Source: Undaria pinnatifida (taxonomy: Eukaryota > Sar > Phaeophyceae > Laminariales > Alariaceae). Taken from it: 64,000 nucleotides of DNA. The notes under the pieces were generated by a model that did no database searches, was not told the DNA's origin, and saw only the letters and a list, made by a program, of their open reading frames with translations. The DNA lies in contig JABAKD010000023.1 of NCBI GenBank assembly GCA_012845835.1, positions 25,833,972 to 25,897,971 on the forward strand, written 5' to 3'. Positions 1 through 12,135 of the stretch are shown in pieces. The position numbers and the translations under genes were made by a program. The number at the start of each line of letters is the position of its first letter. The stretch's first letter is position 1.

Positions 1-484
1 TTCAAAGAACTGTCGTGTACACAAACTTCAAGATAACGGTGTCCGGGTTTCATTGGATCCTTGGTTATTTAGCTTTTGCTCGTGCTAAAACTGCAAAAAT
101 GAGCCCGCTCTAATTCTAAGTTATTTGGTAACCACTTAAAATGACTGCAAAAATGAGTCTACTACGACTCTAACTAGACAGTTTGTCCATGTCGTCATTG
201 CTACTACTGTCAGCCAACTTTGATGTTTAGTAAGTTGTCTCCGAGACGAGGGTACAGGTCGGAAGGATTATGTACTGCGCGTGCTACTTTGAAAAAGAAG
301 ATTTAATATGCCAGGTATGAGTTCGGTAAATTTAAGGTCGATACTATGTTTGCAAGTTGCGTGATACACCGGCCGCTCGTCTTAGCAGATATATTATCCT
401 TTGGATATGTATATGACTCCTACGGACGTTGCCAGGGTGAGAACATCAACAACAAAATGATATCAATAATATCAATGGTAGTGT
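1..484. other. Non-genic stretch, nothing recognised
   Basis: No convincing exon, repeat or RNA gene was recognised. Only short reading frames with no family signature occur. Confidence 0.4.
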
Positions 485-1072
485 CATTGACTCGGTTCCC
501 TGGTTCAACATGCCTACGCATGTTTGAAACCCCTTGGTGACGTGGCAACGTTCTTCGGGGGGTGCGACTCCTCTCGAGGACCCTGGTATCGCCACTTGAA
601 ACTATGATATTGTATGTCTTCCGCTGCGAGTCGTTGTTCCCCCGCTAGCGGACCCGATGTCACCCGCTCCGGGTCTCTGTTGTTGTCCCGTGTCACCCGC
701 CCCGGGTCTCCGTTGCTGTATGTCTTCCGCTTTCAGGCGCTTTGTCCCCCGCCAGCGGACCCCATGTTACCCACTCAGGGTCTTGTCCTTGTCTACCTTC
801 CACTTTTGGGTGTTGTGTTCCCCATCAGCGGACCCCAATACAGAGGTGAAATAGGTGCTAGTGTCCCTCGCCCACGTTCGTTGTCACTCTTTCGTTTGCC
901 CCCCCTTGTCGTCGGGATCAGGTGTTCGCCTTGTCGGGCGTCTCACGACGCTCCCCCCCATCCTGGTGCTGTGTCTCACGTTATAGCGTTGGCGATTACC
1001 GCCAAAGGCCGTGGTGCTTGTAACACCACCCCAGCAAGTAGAGCAACCCCCTTTTTAACATTGGCGTCGACG
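485..1072 (+). repeat. Dispersed 0.6 kb repeat, copy 1 (direct pair with 10495)
   Basis: This block is repeated in direct orientation at about 10495-11075, at roughly 85-90% identity by eye. Both copies run from a TTGACT start through a CCCCTTSGTGAC segment to a block ending near GCAAGTAGAG. Inside are imperfect subrepeats of about 110 bp built around ATGTCTTCCGCT and AGCGGACCCCATG. The open frames across it are similar in both copies but have no recognisable domain, so I treat it as a mobile or satellite-like repeat and not as a gene. Confidence 0.7.
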
Positions 1073-1394
1073 ACAAATATGGGTTATCTTGTGAGATATA
1101 CTCATATGCGAATCTGTCTCTGTCTTGCTTTAAGGGTTGTCTGTCGGGGGGTGTCTGTCCACCCTCTTGTCTGTCAAAACCCCTACAACACACCACTACT
1201 ACAATTACTACCACTCCACTACCGCCATTACTCAACAATATGCGGAAACGGAGGCAGCCAACGCCAACGGGCGCAGCAGCACCAAGTCCGCGGGCGAGTT
1301 CGATCGCTACGACAAGCAGTGCTCAGCTGGAGGAACTACTGTGTCAGTTAAGTCGTGGGCAAATTCCCCCCGCCACCGCCGTGGTCGGTTGTAA

Positions 1395-1650
1395 AATAAA
1401 TTTGTTTCTCTTCACAACAATGTCACGCCCGTAATGCGGTGTAGCAGGAAAGTGTTTGTCCTGCAACTTCGTCCGTGTCCGGAGTGGGAAGCAGTACAAC
1501 ATGTTTCCTTTTTTTGGCAACAATGTCACATGTCTGCAGGTGTATAGTGTGTGGTACGATAGGCACGAAAGTGTTTTGCCTGCAAAGTGTCCATGTCCGT
1601 GATGGGTTGTAGCAGAGGAAGTGTTTATCTTGCTACAATGCCATATATTC
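1395..1650. repeat. Short tandem repeat cluster (about 3 degenerate units)
   Basis: Three imperfect units of about 70-80 bp share a GTAGCAGGAAAGTGTTT-like core, an ACAATGTCAC segment and a CTGCAA...GTCC segment. No coding potential was recognised. Confidence 0.5.
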
Positions 1651-1906
1651 TTGTATGCCACATATAGTCTTGTATGTTCAAGCGAGAACCGTACTGCATG
1701 TAGGTATTATTAGTAGGCGAAAGCAAATGTCTACCGCGTACTTCTCGGTACGTCGCTTCTGAATATCCGTCAGCATGTGCTAAACTTTCGAACTTGTCAC
1801 AACGAAAGATTTGCCGTTCTACTGCCTTGCGACAGCTCGTAGTTTTGTCGGTGGTGATGCGCCTTCGTCGTCTAGCCGCCTGTCTTGCGACCAAGTGCCT
1901 GTCTAT

Positions 1907-2462
1907 TATAAAAAATGAAAATACACTCCAGCTGTGAGATCGAAGATTTCGTCGAAACTCATCTATGCAAGCTGTGCGTGATACTCCGATCGCGCGCATT
2001 ACGAGTTGTGTGTCCTCATTAAGGATATAGGTCGGCGACTCCCCTTACAACTACAGCGTAGCTATCAGGGTCAACAGGGTGATTTTAGTCAGTCTGTGCG
2101 CGGAAACTCTAAAACCCGTTTCTGAGGGGGACAAAATCTGACAGCTGTGGAGGGAAATGTATCATTTTATCAAGTGAATCTTGTAAGTCGAATAACCGGT
2201 GAGGGGGGGGGGGGGCGGAGTTTTGAAGGACGTGGGGTCCTGGTTTTGATCAAAAGCGAGCGGGTTCGGAGGGGGGGGGGGGGGGAGGGGGGGAAGGGGG
2301 CAATTTGTGCATGTAAGTTATAAATCCTTTCAAGGGGATAAATCTGACGGTTTTGGCACCAGTTTATTATTGGGGGGGGAGGGGTTGGGGCGGGGGCGGG
2401 GCGTGTGGGGCAGCTCAATATGTGCGTGGAAACTATACATTATCTTGAGGGGATAAATGTGA
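1907..2462 (-). repeat. Left long inverted arm of the 1907-7196 element
   Basis: Reverse complement of 6632-7196. It includes an outer AT-rich tip, a CACTCCAGCTG motif, a GATATAGGTCGGCGACTCCC block and G-rich tracts at 2201-2300. Truncated relatives occur at 27245, 36130 and 36405. Confidence 0.75.
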
Positions 2463-3477
2463 CGGTTTTGGAAATAATGCCTAATATCATCGAAAACACG
2501 AGGTTAAAATCAAGTTTTATGGTGTCCCTGTCTCGCCGAGTGCGCATTATCGTCGGTGTAATTGTGTCCTGCTACTACCGCACTGTCATGTCAAGTTATC
2601 GAGAGCCCACTTGCATGTAATCGTTACTTGTATTCTACCAAGTGTTTACAGCACTAAGTGTTGTACTGATACACTTGTCCCCCTTTGGTCTGTCTGTCTC
2701 ACTGTCACCGTTGCCATCCGTGTCAAATCGACAGCGCAAACACCTACGCTACCCACAAAAATCCAAAGCAAAAAAAAATAAAATGAGCTGGGAATATCAA
2801 TCGTCCAGAGCGTTCAAAAAGTGCCACGCTCAACACCGTCCAACGCGACACAGCAGCAGTACTCACGCTGTGCGCGAAGTAACGTGCCCTGTTTTTTCCT
2901 TGTCCATGTCACTCTAGACTGAGGCACCAGAGTGCTTTAACACCTGGTGTTTCTAGTTAGTTGATGCCTTTCAATTAAATATGTAATTTCCTGTGTTGAC
3001 ACTCATTTGTTTTTGTACGACGTGTTTTGTTCCGCAAATACGACGGCACACGTTCCGTACAAACCTTACTGTAAACACAAACACCAAGTGTTCTTCCGGA
3101 CCTTTTAGGTTAATAGTTTAATGTTTTCCTTGTTATCAAGAAAATAAGTTCAGGAAAAATTGAAGAATTATGTGAATTGCCGGAAAAATGTGGATACGAA
3201 CCCCGAAACGAACTAATAACAGAATTTTGTTTTCCGCACGTTTGTACGAAACGGTCTGCATCGCATACGTAAAGAAATGTACATACGTGTATGTATGACG
3301 ATTGGTATTAGTCGTGTCATATACGTTATATCGTCACGCCAACGGCGGTAGTTTTTCGATCGCACATTTTCATACTGATACCAGTGTCGATACGGTACTT
3401 CTGATGGTTCAGCAGTACCACCTTGGCCAACGAAGCATTTCATCGAGCCACGGCAATGGCCGACCTTCAATATGACC

Positions 3478-3786
3478 GGTCACCCCGGTGGCGTATCAGG
3501 TTATCCTCGAGCCTGGTATAGGTCAGTTTCGTGAGTTCGAATCCCCCCGAGTGCATACTCGAATAAATTCGTGGGGACTTTTTCTTGCGTACCAATGACT
3601 TGCGGAAAGCGCGAGAGCGTGACTTAGCAACACTCGATGAAAAATCGACGAGCAGTGGGATTGCTGAACCCTATGCGCGATAAAAATTGAAGGCAAGAAC
3701 CGGGGGGGAGAAGGGACGACACCTGTGACCACGGCTTGTCCAGAAGCTGGAAAGTAGAAGTGTGCGAAAAAAAAAAGGAAAAAAAA
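3478..3786 (+). mobile_element. tRNA-derived SINE, copy 1
   Basis: The 5' end has a tRNA-like promoter: an A-box-like GGTGGCGTATCAGG and, about 35 bp on, a B-box-like GAGTTCGAATCCC. A conserved body of about 230 bp follows (TTGACTTGCGGAAAGCGCG-like, then GGACGACACC and GGCTTGTCCAGAAGCTGG), and the copy ends in an A-rich tail. The same structure recurs at 3800, 40333 and 49783. Transcription by RNA polymerase III is inferred from the boxes. Confidence 0.85.
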
Positions 3787-3799
3787 GGTCCTATTCACC

Positions 3800-4096
3800 G
3801 GTCGCCCCGGTGGCGTATCAGGTTATCCTCGTCGTATAGGTCAGTTTCGTGAGTTCGAGCCCCGCCGAGTGCATACTCGTATACATTCGTTGGGACTTTT
3901 TCTTGTGCACAAATTGACTTGCGGAAAGCGCGAGAGCGTGAGTTAGCAACATTCGATGAAAAATCGACCAACAGTGGGATTGCTGAACCCTGCGCGCGAT
4001 AAAAATTGAAGGCAACAACCGGGGGGAAGAAGGGACGACACCTTTGTCACGGCTTGTCCAGAAGCTGGAAAGTAGAGGTGTGAGGAAAAAAAAAAA
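3800..4096 (+). mobile_element. tRNA-derived SINE, copy 2
   Basis: A near-full-length copy of the same family lies 14 bp after copy 1 in the same orientation. It lacks a few bases between the A and B boxes (GTTATCCTCGTCG against GTTATCCTCGAGCC). It ends in a run of A. No unambiguous flanking target duplication was seen. Confidence 0.85.
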
Positions 4097-5259
4097 TGTC
4101 GTGGTCACGTCCACGAATTCGGTCCACCTCCTGAGCGTTTAGAAAGATTTGCGCTTACCATTGAACAAAACACAATACGTGTTGCGGTCCCGCGTGATGC
4201 GCTTAGTAGGAGAAACAAAGTACTAAAAGTACGGTCACGAATTGCGTATTGCCATTTTGGTCATGTCAAGTCAGTGCAAGTAAGGTCGCCGTACGTCTTC
4301 CTTCAACGACGTGACCAGGGAGCCGGTCGTCCAACCGATATGAGGTCGAACTCAAACAGTCGTACTCGTAGTGGTTTCGAAACACTCCGTCCTCCCCAGG
4401 CCCCTCAGTTGAACGCGAGGTGTCCCCTCACGATCTAATTCACTACTGTCGAAAGCAATCGTGACATGATTTGTGAGCACTGCTTCGACCTGTCCTATTG
4501 TTGTTGTGTTTCCCTGGAGAAATACAGTGAAAGAACACTGCGGTTAACAACAAGCGGAATTATCAATTGTCCAACATCTCCACAATCTTGCTCTCAAGCT
4601 TCGTCCTCCCAAGGAGCCAAAGGTCGCTGTCGGCCATTTATGTTGTATATAAACATGAAAGGAAGGCATAGTCGTGTCGAAGTTATACCTCGAGAAAATC
4701 CGAGATCAGCCCCATAAGCTCACCGCGAACACGGAGGTCAAAATGCATATACTAGCCATCCATGACGTAGCTTTCATTCATCCCCCCTCCCCCCCTCCAA
4801 CGCCCCCTCCTTCCCCACACCCCGCACGATCGCCTAGACCCAGCACCGCGCGTATAGCAAACCCCTACATATATATTTAATACGCGCGATCGGAAGATCA
4901 CACAAAATGTTGCGAAGATCAGTGTCGACCAAACCCTTGATCTCATAGCTGGAGTGTATTTTATTATTATATGTGACCTAAACCTCTTGAAAACCCTCCC
5001 CCCCCCCCCCCCCCCCCGTTTTTTTCTTTTTTTTTCTCCTCGCTTTCTTTTGCTTAAACGCCCCACCTAATATCGGAATCCGCCAGAGTAATAAACACTT
5101 CCACGCCCTGGATATCGCCTCGTTATCGTATTAGAGCCGTCCATGCCGCTGCTGCAATTCCCACCCACCCCCGCCCCCAACGCCCCCTCCTTCCCCACCA
5201 CCCGCACCATCGCCTGGACCTAGCACCACGCGTATAGCAAACCCCTACATTTATGCGAC
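4097..5259. other. Non-genic; degenerate poly-C repeats
   Basis: No exon was recognised. Between about 4745 and 5252 a C-rich segment of roughly 75 bp (AACGCCCCCTCCTTCCCC start) occurs twice, at 4798 and 5178. A partial copy of the long-inverted-arm family lies between the two. The 4097-4740 stretch shows nothing recognisable. Confidence 0.4.
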
Positions 5260-5745
5260 CTAAAGCCCCCCCCCCCCCGCCCCCCGCCCCCCCCCCCGAC
5301 ACATTTCCCCCCCCCTCCCCCACAAAAAGGATTTATAGTTTCCACGCACGAATTGACCTGCCCCACCCGTCCCCTCCCCCCCCCCTCCCCTCCTCCCGCC
5401 ACCTTTTTGATCAAAATGAGGCCCCCACGTCCTTAAAAATCCGCCCTCCCCTCACCGGTTATTCGAATTACAGTATTTACTTGATAAACTGATGCATTTC
5501 CTTCCACAGCTGGCAGATTTTGTCCCCCTCAGAAACGGGTTTTCTAGTTTCCGCGCACACACTGCCTAACATCACCCTGTTGACCCTGATGGCTACACTG
5601 TAGTTGCAAGAGGAGTCGCCGACCTATATCCTTAATGAGGACACACAACCCGTAATACGCGCGATCGGAGTATCACACACAGCTTGCAAAGATGAGTTTC
5701 GACAAAATATTCGATCTCACAGCTGGAGTGTATTTTAATTTTTAT
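5260..5745 (+). repeat. Third copy of the long-arm repeat, same orientation as the right arm
   Basis: It matches 6632-7196 through the C-rich tract, the TTTGATCAAAA segment, the GTCCCCCTCAGAAACGGGTT block, the ATATCCTTAATGAGGACAC block and the terminal CAGCTGGAGTGTATTTT motif. Confidence 0.7.
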
Positions 5746-6631
5746 TTGATATATATATCGAAGCTTGTCTGTCATGTCAACATGTCAACACCGAACTTGT
5801 CGACACAGACATGAGAGCATACTATATGACGATTTATGATAAGGGGACGGCACTACAGCTCGCCCCCTCTTCGAACGCTCTTCTCGGTGTTTGGGCTATT
5901 TGACACCCTGCGTTATGACCAATAGTACAAGTATTGACACCGACTAGTGTTTATTCAAAGAATTGCAGGCCGTGTTGTTAGTGTATCAAAGACCCGCAAA
6001 GAAGCCGCTTTCGGTCCTCAAGGAAAATCGTTTTGTTTTAGTTTTAAAGCGCGCTCGAAACACACTCCATATCATGCTAGCACAGTTCTCTGGCTTGCGG
6101 CAAGATAAAACTCTCGTCTTTGCAAGTTAGAGCACCTCACCTACACGGCTTGTCAACAGTCATTTGAAAAAAAAGCGATCGTTGTGATTAGGACGCGCCG
6201 GTGGTCTTCCTGTCAATCTCATTTTTGGAGTGCTGTCAACCTCCGAACCACGGTCCTTACTCAATAACCCCGCCGCACTGCTGTTGACAACTCACTATTG
6301 GTACATGAGGTGGCGCGCGGCGGTAGTAACGACTGTGAGTGGAATCTACGTATTGGTAATAAGATGTCCTGTCCGATTTTTTTTGTTTTTTTGAAACAAG
6401 AAATCATTGATCAAAACCGTTGATCAAATATTACTAACCGCCTGGAGTAGTATGCTGATGGTCCCAACACCACGCTTACCAGCCTGGGCGCAGTTTTTTT
6501 TTTATCGTCTAAGGGCAAACTACTGTAAGATCAACCGCCCGTAATATGTCGGATCAACCAAAGATGAATAATCATCTTCACGAGCGTTCAGCTTGGTCGG
6601 GTTAAAAATGTCATCATGGTGTATCATGCAT
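5746..6631. other. Non-genic interior of the inverted-repeat element
   Basis: No exon or transposase motif was recognised. The sequence is mixed, with several GTCAACA-type short words and T-runs. Confidence 0.35.
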
Positions 6632-7196
6632 ATATTATCCCCTCAAGATAATGTATAGTTTCCAGGCACATATTGAGCTGCCCCCCCCGCCCCTCCCCCC
6701 CCCCCCCCCCCAACAACAACCCCCCCCCCCCCGCCCCCAATAATATACTAGTGCCAAAAAGGATTTATAGCTTACATGCACAAATTGCCCCCTTTCCCCC
6801 CCCCCCCCCCCCCCCCCCCTGCTCCAAACCCGCTCGCTTTTGATCAAAACCAGGCCCTAACGTCCTTCAAAACTCCGCCCCACCCCCGTCACCGGTTATT
6901 CGACGTACAAGATTCACTTGATAAAATGATACATTTCCCTTCACAGCTGTCAGATTTTGTCCCCCTCAGAAACGGGTTTTATAGTTTCCGCGCACAGACT
7001 GACTAAAATCATCCTGTTGACCCTGATAGCTACACTGTAGTTGTAAGGGGAGTCGCCGACCTATATCCTTAATGAGGACACGCAACTCGTAATGCGCGCG
7101 ATCGGAGTATCACACACAGCTTGCAAAGATGAGTTTCGACGAAATCTTCGATCTCACAGCTGGAGTGTATTTTCATTTTTTATAATATATATTATG
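6632..7196 (+). repeat. Right long inverted arm of the 1907-7196 element
   Basis: It mirrors the left arm almost base for base, from CCCCTCAAGATAATGTATAG through poly-C tracts (6681-6820) to ATTTTCATTTTTTATAAT at the tip. Confidence 0.75.
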
Positions 7197-10100
7197 TACG
7201 TGAATTATAATCACCACATGGTTCTTGTCCGTCCCCGACCTCGAAGCGCCCTGAGTTTGCTAAATTCAGAGGAAACTCCTACTGCGCACTCAACCTCAAT
7301 TTGGTACGATTTGTTGGAATGTTTCCGACACCCAGCAAGTCCATCTGCCTCTCACGTCACCACAAGTGTACACGTGAGCATGAATCGTCCACGAGCGCAG
7401 TGTCTGTCTTTCCAGTTGTCGATGCTTCAAAGCCTAAACGAAATAATTCCGTACGTATTTCGATTATCTCACGCGGCTACCACTTGTCCCGTCCAATTAA
7501 GAGCGTACCTGGTACGCCGTAAGACGCCTTGAGTAATATTTTCCTTCCGCGAAAACACACTTTGCGCTCGTACTTTCAGACCTCTCACGTACGCGTAGTG
7601 GAATCCGCCTACCGTACTTCCACCACTAATTCCGTGGTGAATTTGTCAAGATCTCCCCGCTTCAGGCGGCTGTTAGCTTTGAAAACACATTTATCCAGGC
7701 CCGTGACCGACTCCGGTCCCTCACAATGCACATTCACGTACGTCAACTCGTCGATAACTGGACGTATCGTCAACCCCGAAATATGTCCCGGCACCTGTCG
7801 GCCGCCGGCCAGTCACACGTTCATTCCTTTACGTCACGGTTGATTGGAATATATATATATATGTATATAATTTCCATACCGGAAGGCAGCCGATACACAC
7901 TCATGGCGATCGGTCATCTCAACAGATGTGCCATCTTGATTAGCTACCAAGAACACCGAAGCCATCACCATCGTCCTTAGTCTTGTCGAACGTGTCTTTC
8001 CTACATCCAAACCACCAGCAACGCTGTGCTGTCATCCATGATGGGACTATCAAAGCCAGCAAGCTTGTAAAGGAAGTGTCAGACTTCTACCGGTAATAGC
8101 TGTCTTCGGATACACGAAACACGCACCGTTACCTACCGGATCACTTGTATCCTGGCAGCGTGCGCACAGTACGGTCCATATTATGGTGTCATGTGCATAT
8201 TACCTGGGCGTTTGTGTATTGGGCAGAGCTGCTACGGTGTGTCCAGCTCGCGTACAACGATGCGTGTAATCTACTATTCGAAGTCTGTCAACCGTTTCTA
8301 CGCCCAACCGCTTCATTGACCGTGCTGCTTGTCACCATCATTCCAGGTGTGACCGCCGCACCAGAGTCCCAACTCGTATACGGGTACACACCACACTGTC
8401 GAAACGCGCACATCGCGTACGAGTTGAACCGCCGTAGTGTCAAGGAAAAACGAGCGGATAAGCAAGCAACAACCACGAATGATATTTGTCGTTGGCAAGT
8501 TTCAAACAGCGATCAAAGTATGTTACGCCGCAAACTACGAAACTGACGGCCCAAGCCCCAAGCTATTTTAATCCTCAGCACGGCCGGTTTTCCGTCAATA
8601 TTAAAGCGGTCTCCCGTCATCTGCAGGGTCACCAGTTTGGTGCAACCACGGAAACCACATCCATTTTGTTCTTATATAAATGTACAATGCCTTTGTCTCG
8701 TGCCTGGTCTTCGACCTTTGATGAAGATGACGACATACCCCTCGGACCAATCCTCCCTGCCCCCGATCTAAAATAAAGGGTCAAGTGATAAGAGTCCCTG
8801 TCTAACTGTTCACTGTGGAGAAGGTAGACGGCATAAACGGGAGAAGAGCCACTTCGCTTGCTAGTTGTCAGCACCACCTCCAGCTGAACTACCCTCTCCA
8901 GCTATGCATAGGTGCTTGGCGCCACGTTAAGGCCACCCGACCGTGTCGGAAATGTGTCGCGTTATACCGCCGTGCTGTTTTGTTTGTCACAGGATCCTGC
9001 AGCATGCAATTCCCCTAGGCAGCCACGTCTGTAGCCACAGACTCCAACGAACTTTTTTTGTTATTATTTTGTCTTGGGCCATTCCTGCGCGCGCATCCTC
9101 TTGTCATCGTCGGTCTTAGCAACCACCGACGCACGCCTGTGTTTCGTTGTACCCGTTGTCCAGTCACAATCGGGCATTCAGTGACACTCTTTGTGCTGTC
9201 CTACGCTTGTCACAAATTGCTGAATTGTTTGTTGTCAATCGCACGTGCCTCTCTCCACGTCGAGTTCTGTAACCCTCATGGCTTCTTTGAAGTGTGCTAA
9301 GTACCAAGCACCTCTACGTCAATACATTAGTCCCTACGTTTACCGCGGACTTAATGTTCTGTATGCTTTTCATGTTATCATACACGCTCGCACGCCGTGT
9401 TTTCTGTCCTTGTTCACCCATTGATAAATATGTATGTATCGGTTAAATGACACTTGTTGTCGCCGATGCTGAACGTGTGCCTGTTTACGATGTCTTGATG
9501 CTGTAATGTCCCGCCTACTACGTCTGTCCTTATGTGCCAAGCGATCTTTACCAGAGCACACACGTCGGAATTATCAACAATGTTTCGCTGAAACAAAGTT
9601 TTCGGTTTTTACGCAAACGTCCGTCCCACAGCCCGTTTGATTCCCCGTGTGTCGGCGAACAAACCGTAAATTAGTCAAGGTCGACCCCTTTCGTTTATGT
9701 AGTTTATCGGAGCACGCCTGTTAAGTATATACTTATCTCCGACAAGCGCGACACGACAAAAATTAAGCAACACAGCCATGAATGAGTCTCGACAACCATT
9801 TTTAGCAACGCTCCTTCGATTTGTACTATTCATTTACATCCATACACTCGCCCACGCTAGTTGTCCCGTCGTTTATTTTGTCCGGCATCCGGCATTGTCA
9901 ACGACGAATGCGTGTCAGCCATGTTTTGTCTACCGCGCCGCCCCGTACTGTCAAGCGCCCAGTAAGTGCTTTGTCTTGCGCACCCCATTGTCGGACACGG
10001 TGTCAACCTAGTTGCTAAGCACTCCCAATGTCAGGGTTATTTACATGATGAGTCAATTCCGTGTCCCGAACGCGTTATCTACTTCTTTTTTGTTTGTCAC

Positions 10101-10494
10101 ATATCTCGAGCCTTCCAGGCAGCAGCGTCCCCACCACCGCCAGCAATAACGTGGTGCAGCGTTTGCTGTGGTGTTATCTGCGTAACGAGGATATATACTT
10201 CTCAATGTCCACAAGTCACATCCTGACCCAATACGTACGTGTGACCTAACCGACCTGAGCACGTACTTGTATTATATTGGTTGTCTGTCTGATGTCAACG
10301 GTACATGTCACATTCTTTATCCGGATTTCCTGCGGTGCATAGTCCCCGGACAGGCTATACATTGCCGATACACTCCATGTTGTCATTGTCGGAGTCTATC
10401 TCAGAGTCATGTTGACGTCTCCAGGTCACCTCTCTTCTTCTTAGTTTTGGTGGAGTGAGGATCCAAACACCACTAAAATTGGGGGGTAATGATA
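7197..10494. other. 3.3 kb without a supportable gene
   Basis: This stretch is rich in TGTC/GTCAC words and has short open frames in all phases. One + frame at 8145-8546 has a loosely integrase-like run (AYND... then LVYGYTP), which could be a decayed retroelement, but it lacks catalytic residues I can defend. No splice-bounded exon or RNA gene was recognised. Confidence 0.4.
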
Positions 10495-11075
10495 TTGACT
10501 TGATTCTCTGAGTCAACATGCCTACTCATAAGGGAAACCCCTTCGTGACTCGTCAACGTTCCTCGGGGGGTTCGACCACTCTCTAAGATCCTGGTATCGC
10601 CCCGTAGGATGTGGTCCGCCCAGGGTCTCCGATATTGTATGTCTTCCGCTGCGAGGCATTGTTCACCCGCCAATGGACCCCATGCCACCCGCTCCGGGTC
10701 TCTGTTGTTGTCCCGTGTCACCCGCCCCGGATCTCTGTTGCTCTATGTCTTCCGCTTTGAGGCGTTGTGTCCCCCGCCAGTGGACCCCATGTCACCTACT
10801 CAGGGTCTCGTCCTTGTCTACCTTCCACTTTTGGGTGTTGTGTTCCCCATCAGCGGACCCCAAGTCACAGGTGAAATAGGTGCGAGCATCCCTCGCCCAC
10901 GTTCGTTGTCCCTGTTTTGTTTGTCCCCTTGACTTCGGGATCAGTGTCCTTGTCGGGCGTCTCACGACGCTCCCCCCCATCGTAATGCTGTGTCTCGCGT
11001 GAGAGCATTGGCGATTATCGCCAAAGGCCGTGGTGCTCGTGACACCGCCCCAGCAAGTAGAGTAACCCGCGATTA
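10495..11075 (+). repeat. Dispersed 0.6 kb repeat, copy 2
   Basis: Direct-orientation partner of 485-1072, with the same internal subrepeats. It is followed shortly by a 19-base A run (11107-11125), which might be the tail of a retroposed unit; copy 1 has no equivalent run. Confidence 0.7.
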
Positions 11076-11387
11076 ACAGCAGCTGCTACGTATCCGCCGG
11101 TGGATAAAAAAAAAAAAAAAAAAAGCGGCTGCTATACGTATTGCGAGGTGTCTGATATTATTGTGTTTTTCAACCATGCCAACTCACCCTAACCCTTACC
11201 CAAACGAAATGCCGGTCGAAGTGCCCCCTAATGACATCATTAGGGGTAACATGTTTAGAAATGTCAAATTGTACTGTGTATCACTGATATTCCGTTTTAT
11301 TTCTCTCTTACGAATTAGGCAGGTTGCTGATTTGCACAGCAGTGCTCCTCGACTCTTTATGGGGGCCCCTTGTGGATGACAGAAATA

Positions 11388-11638
11388 TGCTACGGTAGAG
11401 GCGCACTGGCTCCTTTTTCCCTCTGAAGGTGGTTGCTTGAGGAGCTCTGAACTTCATCCAATAACGGACTTTGAGTAAACTGAAAGTGCAACCATTGTGA
11501 TCAACAAGCCCACTTCCTAGGTATAGAAAACAAAAATGAAACGCAAGAATATGCGTTCCGATGATTTTGGGTTAGGGAGCCCCGTCATCCAGAAACAAGA
11601 AAATGCCGCAAAATGTTACCTTATTTGTTGTAGCACGA
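11388..11638 (+). mobile_element. MITE family C, copy with terminal inverted repeats
   Basis: It begins GCTACGGTAGAGGCGCAC. Better copies end ACCTCTATCGTAGCA, the inverse of the start; here the right end is eroded to TTGTAGCAC. The conserved interior reads GATTTTGGGTTAGGGAGCCC. Size is about 250 bp and no ORF is expected. Confidence 0.7.
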
Positions 11639-11789
11639 GTCGACTCCCCGTGAAGACGGTCTTTCGTTCGCTTGAAGCTTTTTGTAGGCACTGCTGTAGT
11701 TGTAGTCACTGCTGCTGTAGTGGGTGTCGTGCTGTTCGTAGGTGCCGTGTAGAAGGTAAAAAAGGCGGTTACGTTCTTGAGCCTTGTAG

Positions 11790-11865
11790 AGCCCTAAAAC
11801 CCCTCCCTATACTAATTTCGAGTAATTGGGTCCCAAAAACGGGTTTCCAGCTGTAAAGGCGTTAA
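11790..11865 (+). repeat. Short dispersed repeat K
   Basis: A 75 bp block runs from an AGAGCCCTAAAACCCCTCCC-like start to GGGTTTCCAGCTGTAAAGGC. Relatives lie at 19015-19085 and 49305-49392 (+) and near 19500, 31340 and 31740 (-). It often abuts MITE family C interiors, so it may be part of a longer ancestral element. Confidence 0.55.
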
Positions 11866-11987
11866 CGCTGCCTGGTGGGTTTGTGGTAGGATGCATGTTC
11901 TGTGTGTACTTTTTTGTGTGATATACGCCTCCTCGTGTTCTTGGATGGCTCCGTATCAGCTCGCCCCTTCGTTCCCTTGAAGGAGCT

Positions 11988-11999
11988 GTTGTTGTTGTT

Positions 12000-12077
<78 letters not shown>

Positions 12078-12081
12078 GCTG

Positions 12082-12112
<31 letters not shown>

Positions 12113-12135
12113 TGTTGCCGTTGCTGTTGTTGGCA
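11988..12135 (+). repeat. (TTG)n microsatellite
   Basis: A near-pure TTG/TTGCTG triplet array of about 145 bp. Long leucine, asparagine or threonine frames across it are repeat artefacts. Confidence 0.95.

Larger units (their letters stand above)
1907..7196. mobile_element. Probable 5.3 kb DNA element with ~560 bp terminal inverted repeats
   Basis: The left arm (1907-2462) and right arm (6632-7196) are inverted copies of each other at very high identity. Both outer ends read ATTATAAAAAATGAAAATAC and both arms contain poly-C/poly-G tracts. A third, partial copy lies at 5260-5745 and a shorter one near 4745-4985. The interior has two SINE insertions and no recognisable transposase, so the element is non-autonomous or decayed (foldback or MULE-like organisation). 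No clear target-site duplication was seen. Two separate inverted copies of one repeat remain possible. Confidence 0.55.

Noticed and set aside
3478-3560. A genuine tRNA gene
   Set aside because: A and B boxes are present but no tRNA acceptor stem or anticodon arm closes, and the sequence continues into a SINE body.
8145-8546. Possible retroelement integrase remnant (AYND..., LVYGYTP)
   Set aside because: Loose resemblance only; no catalytic D,D,E residues, no flanking RT or LTRs, and neighbouring frames are equally open.
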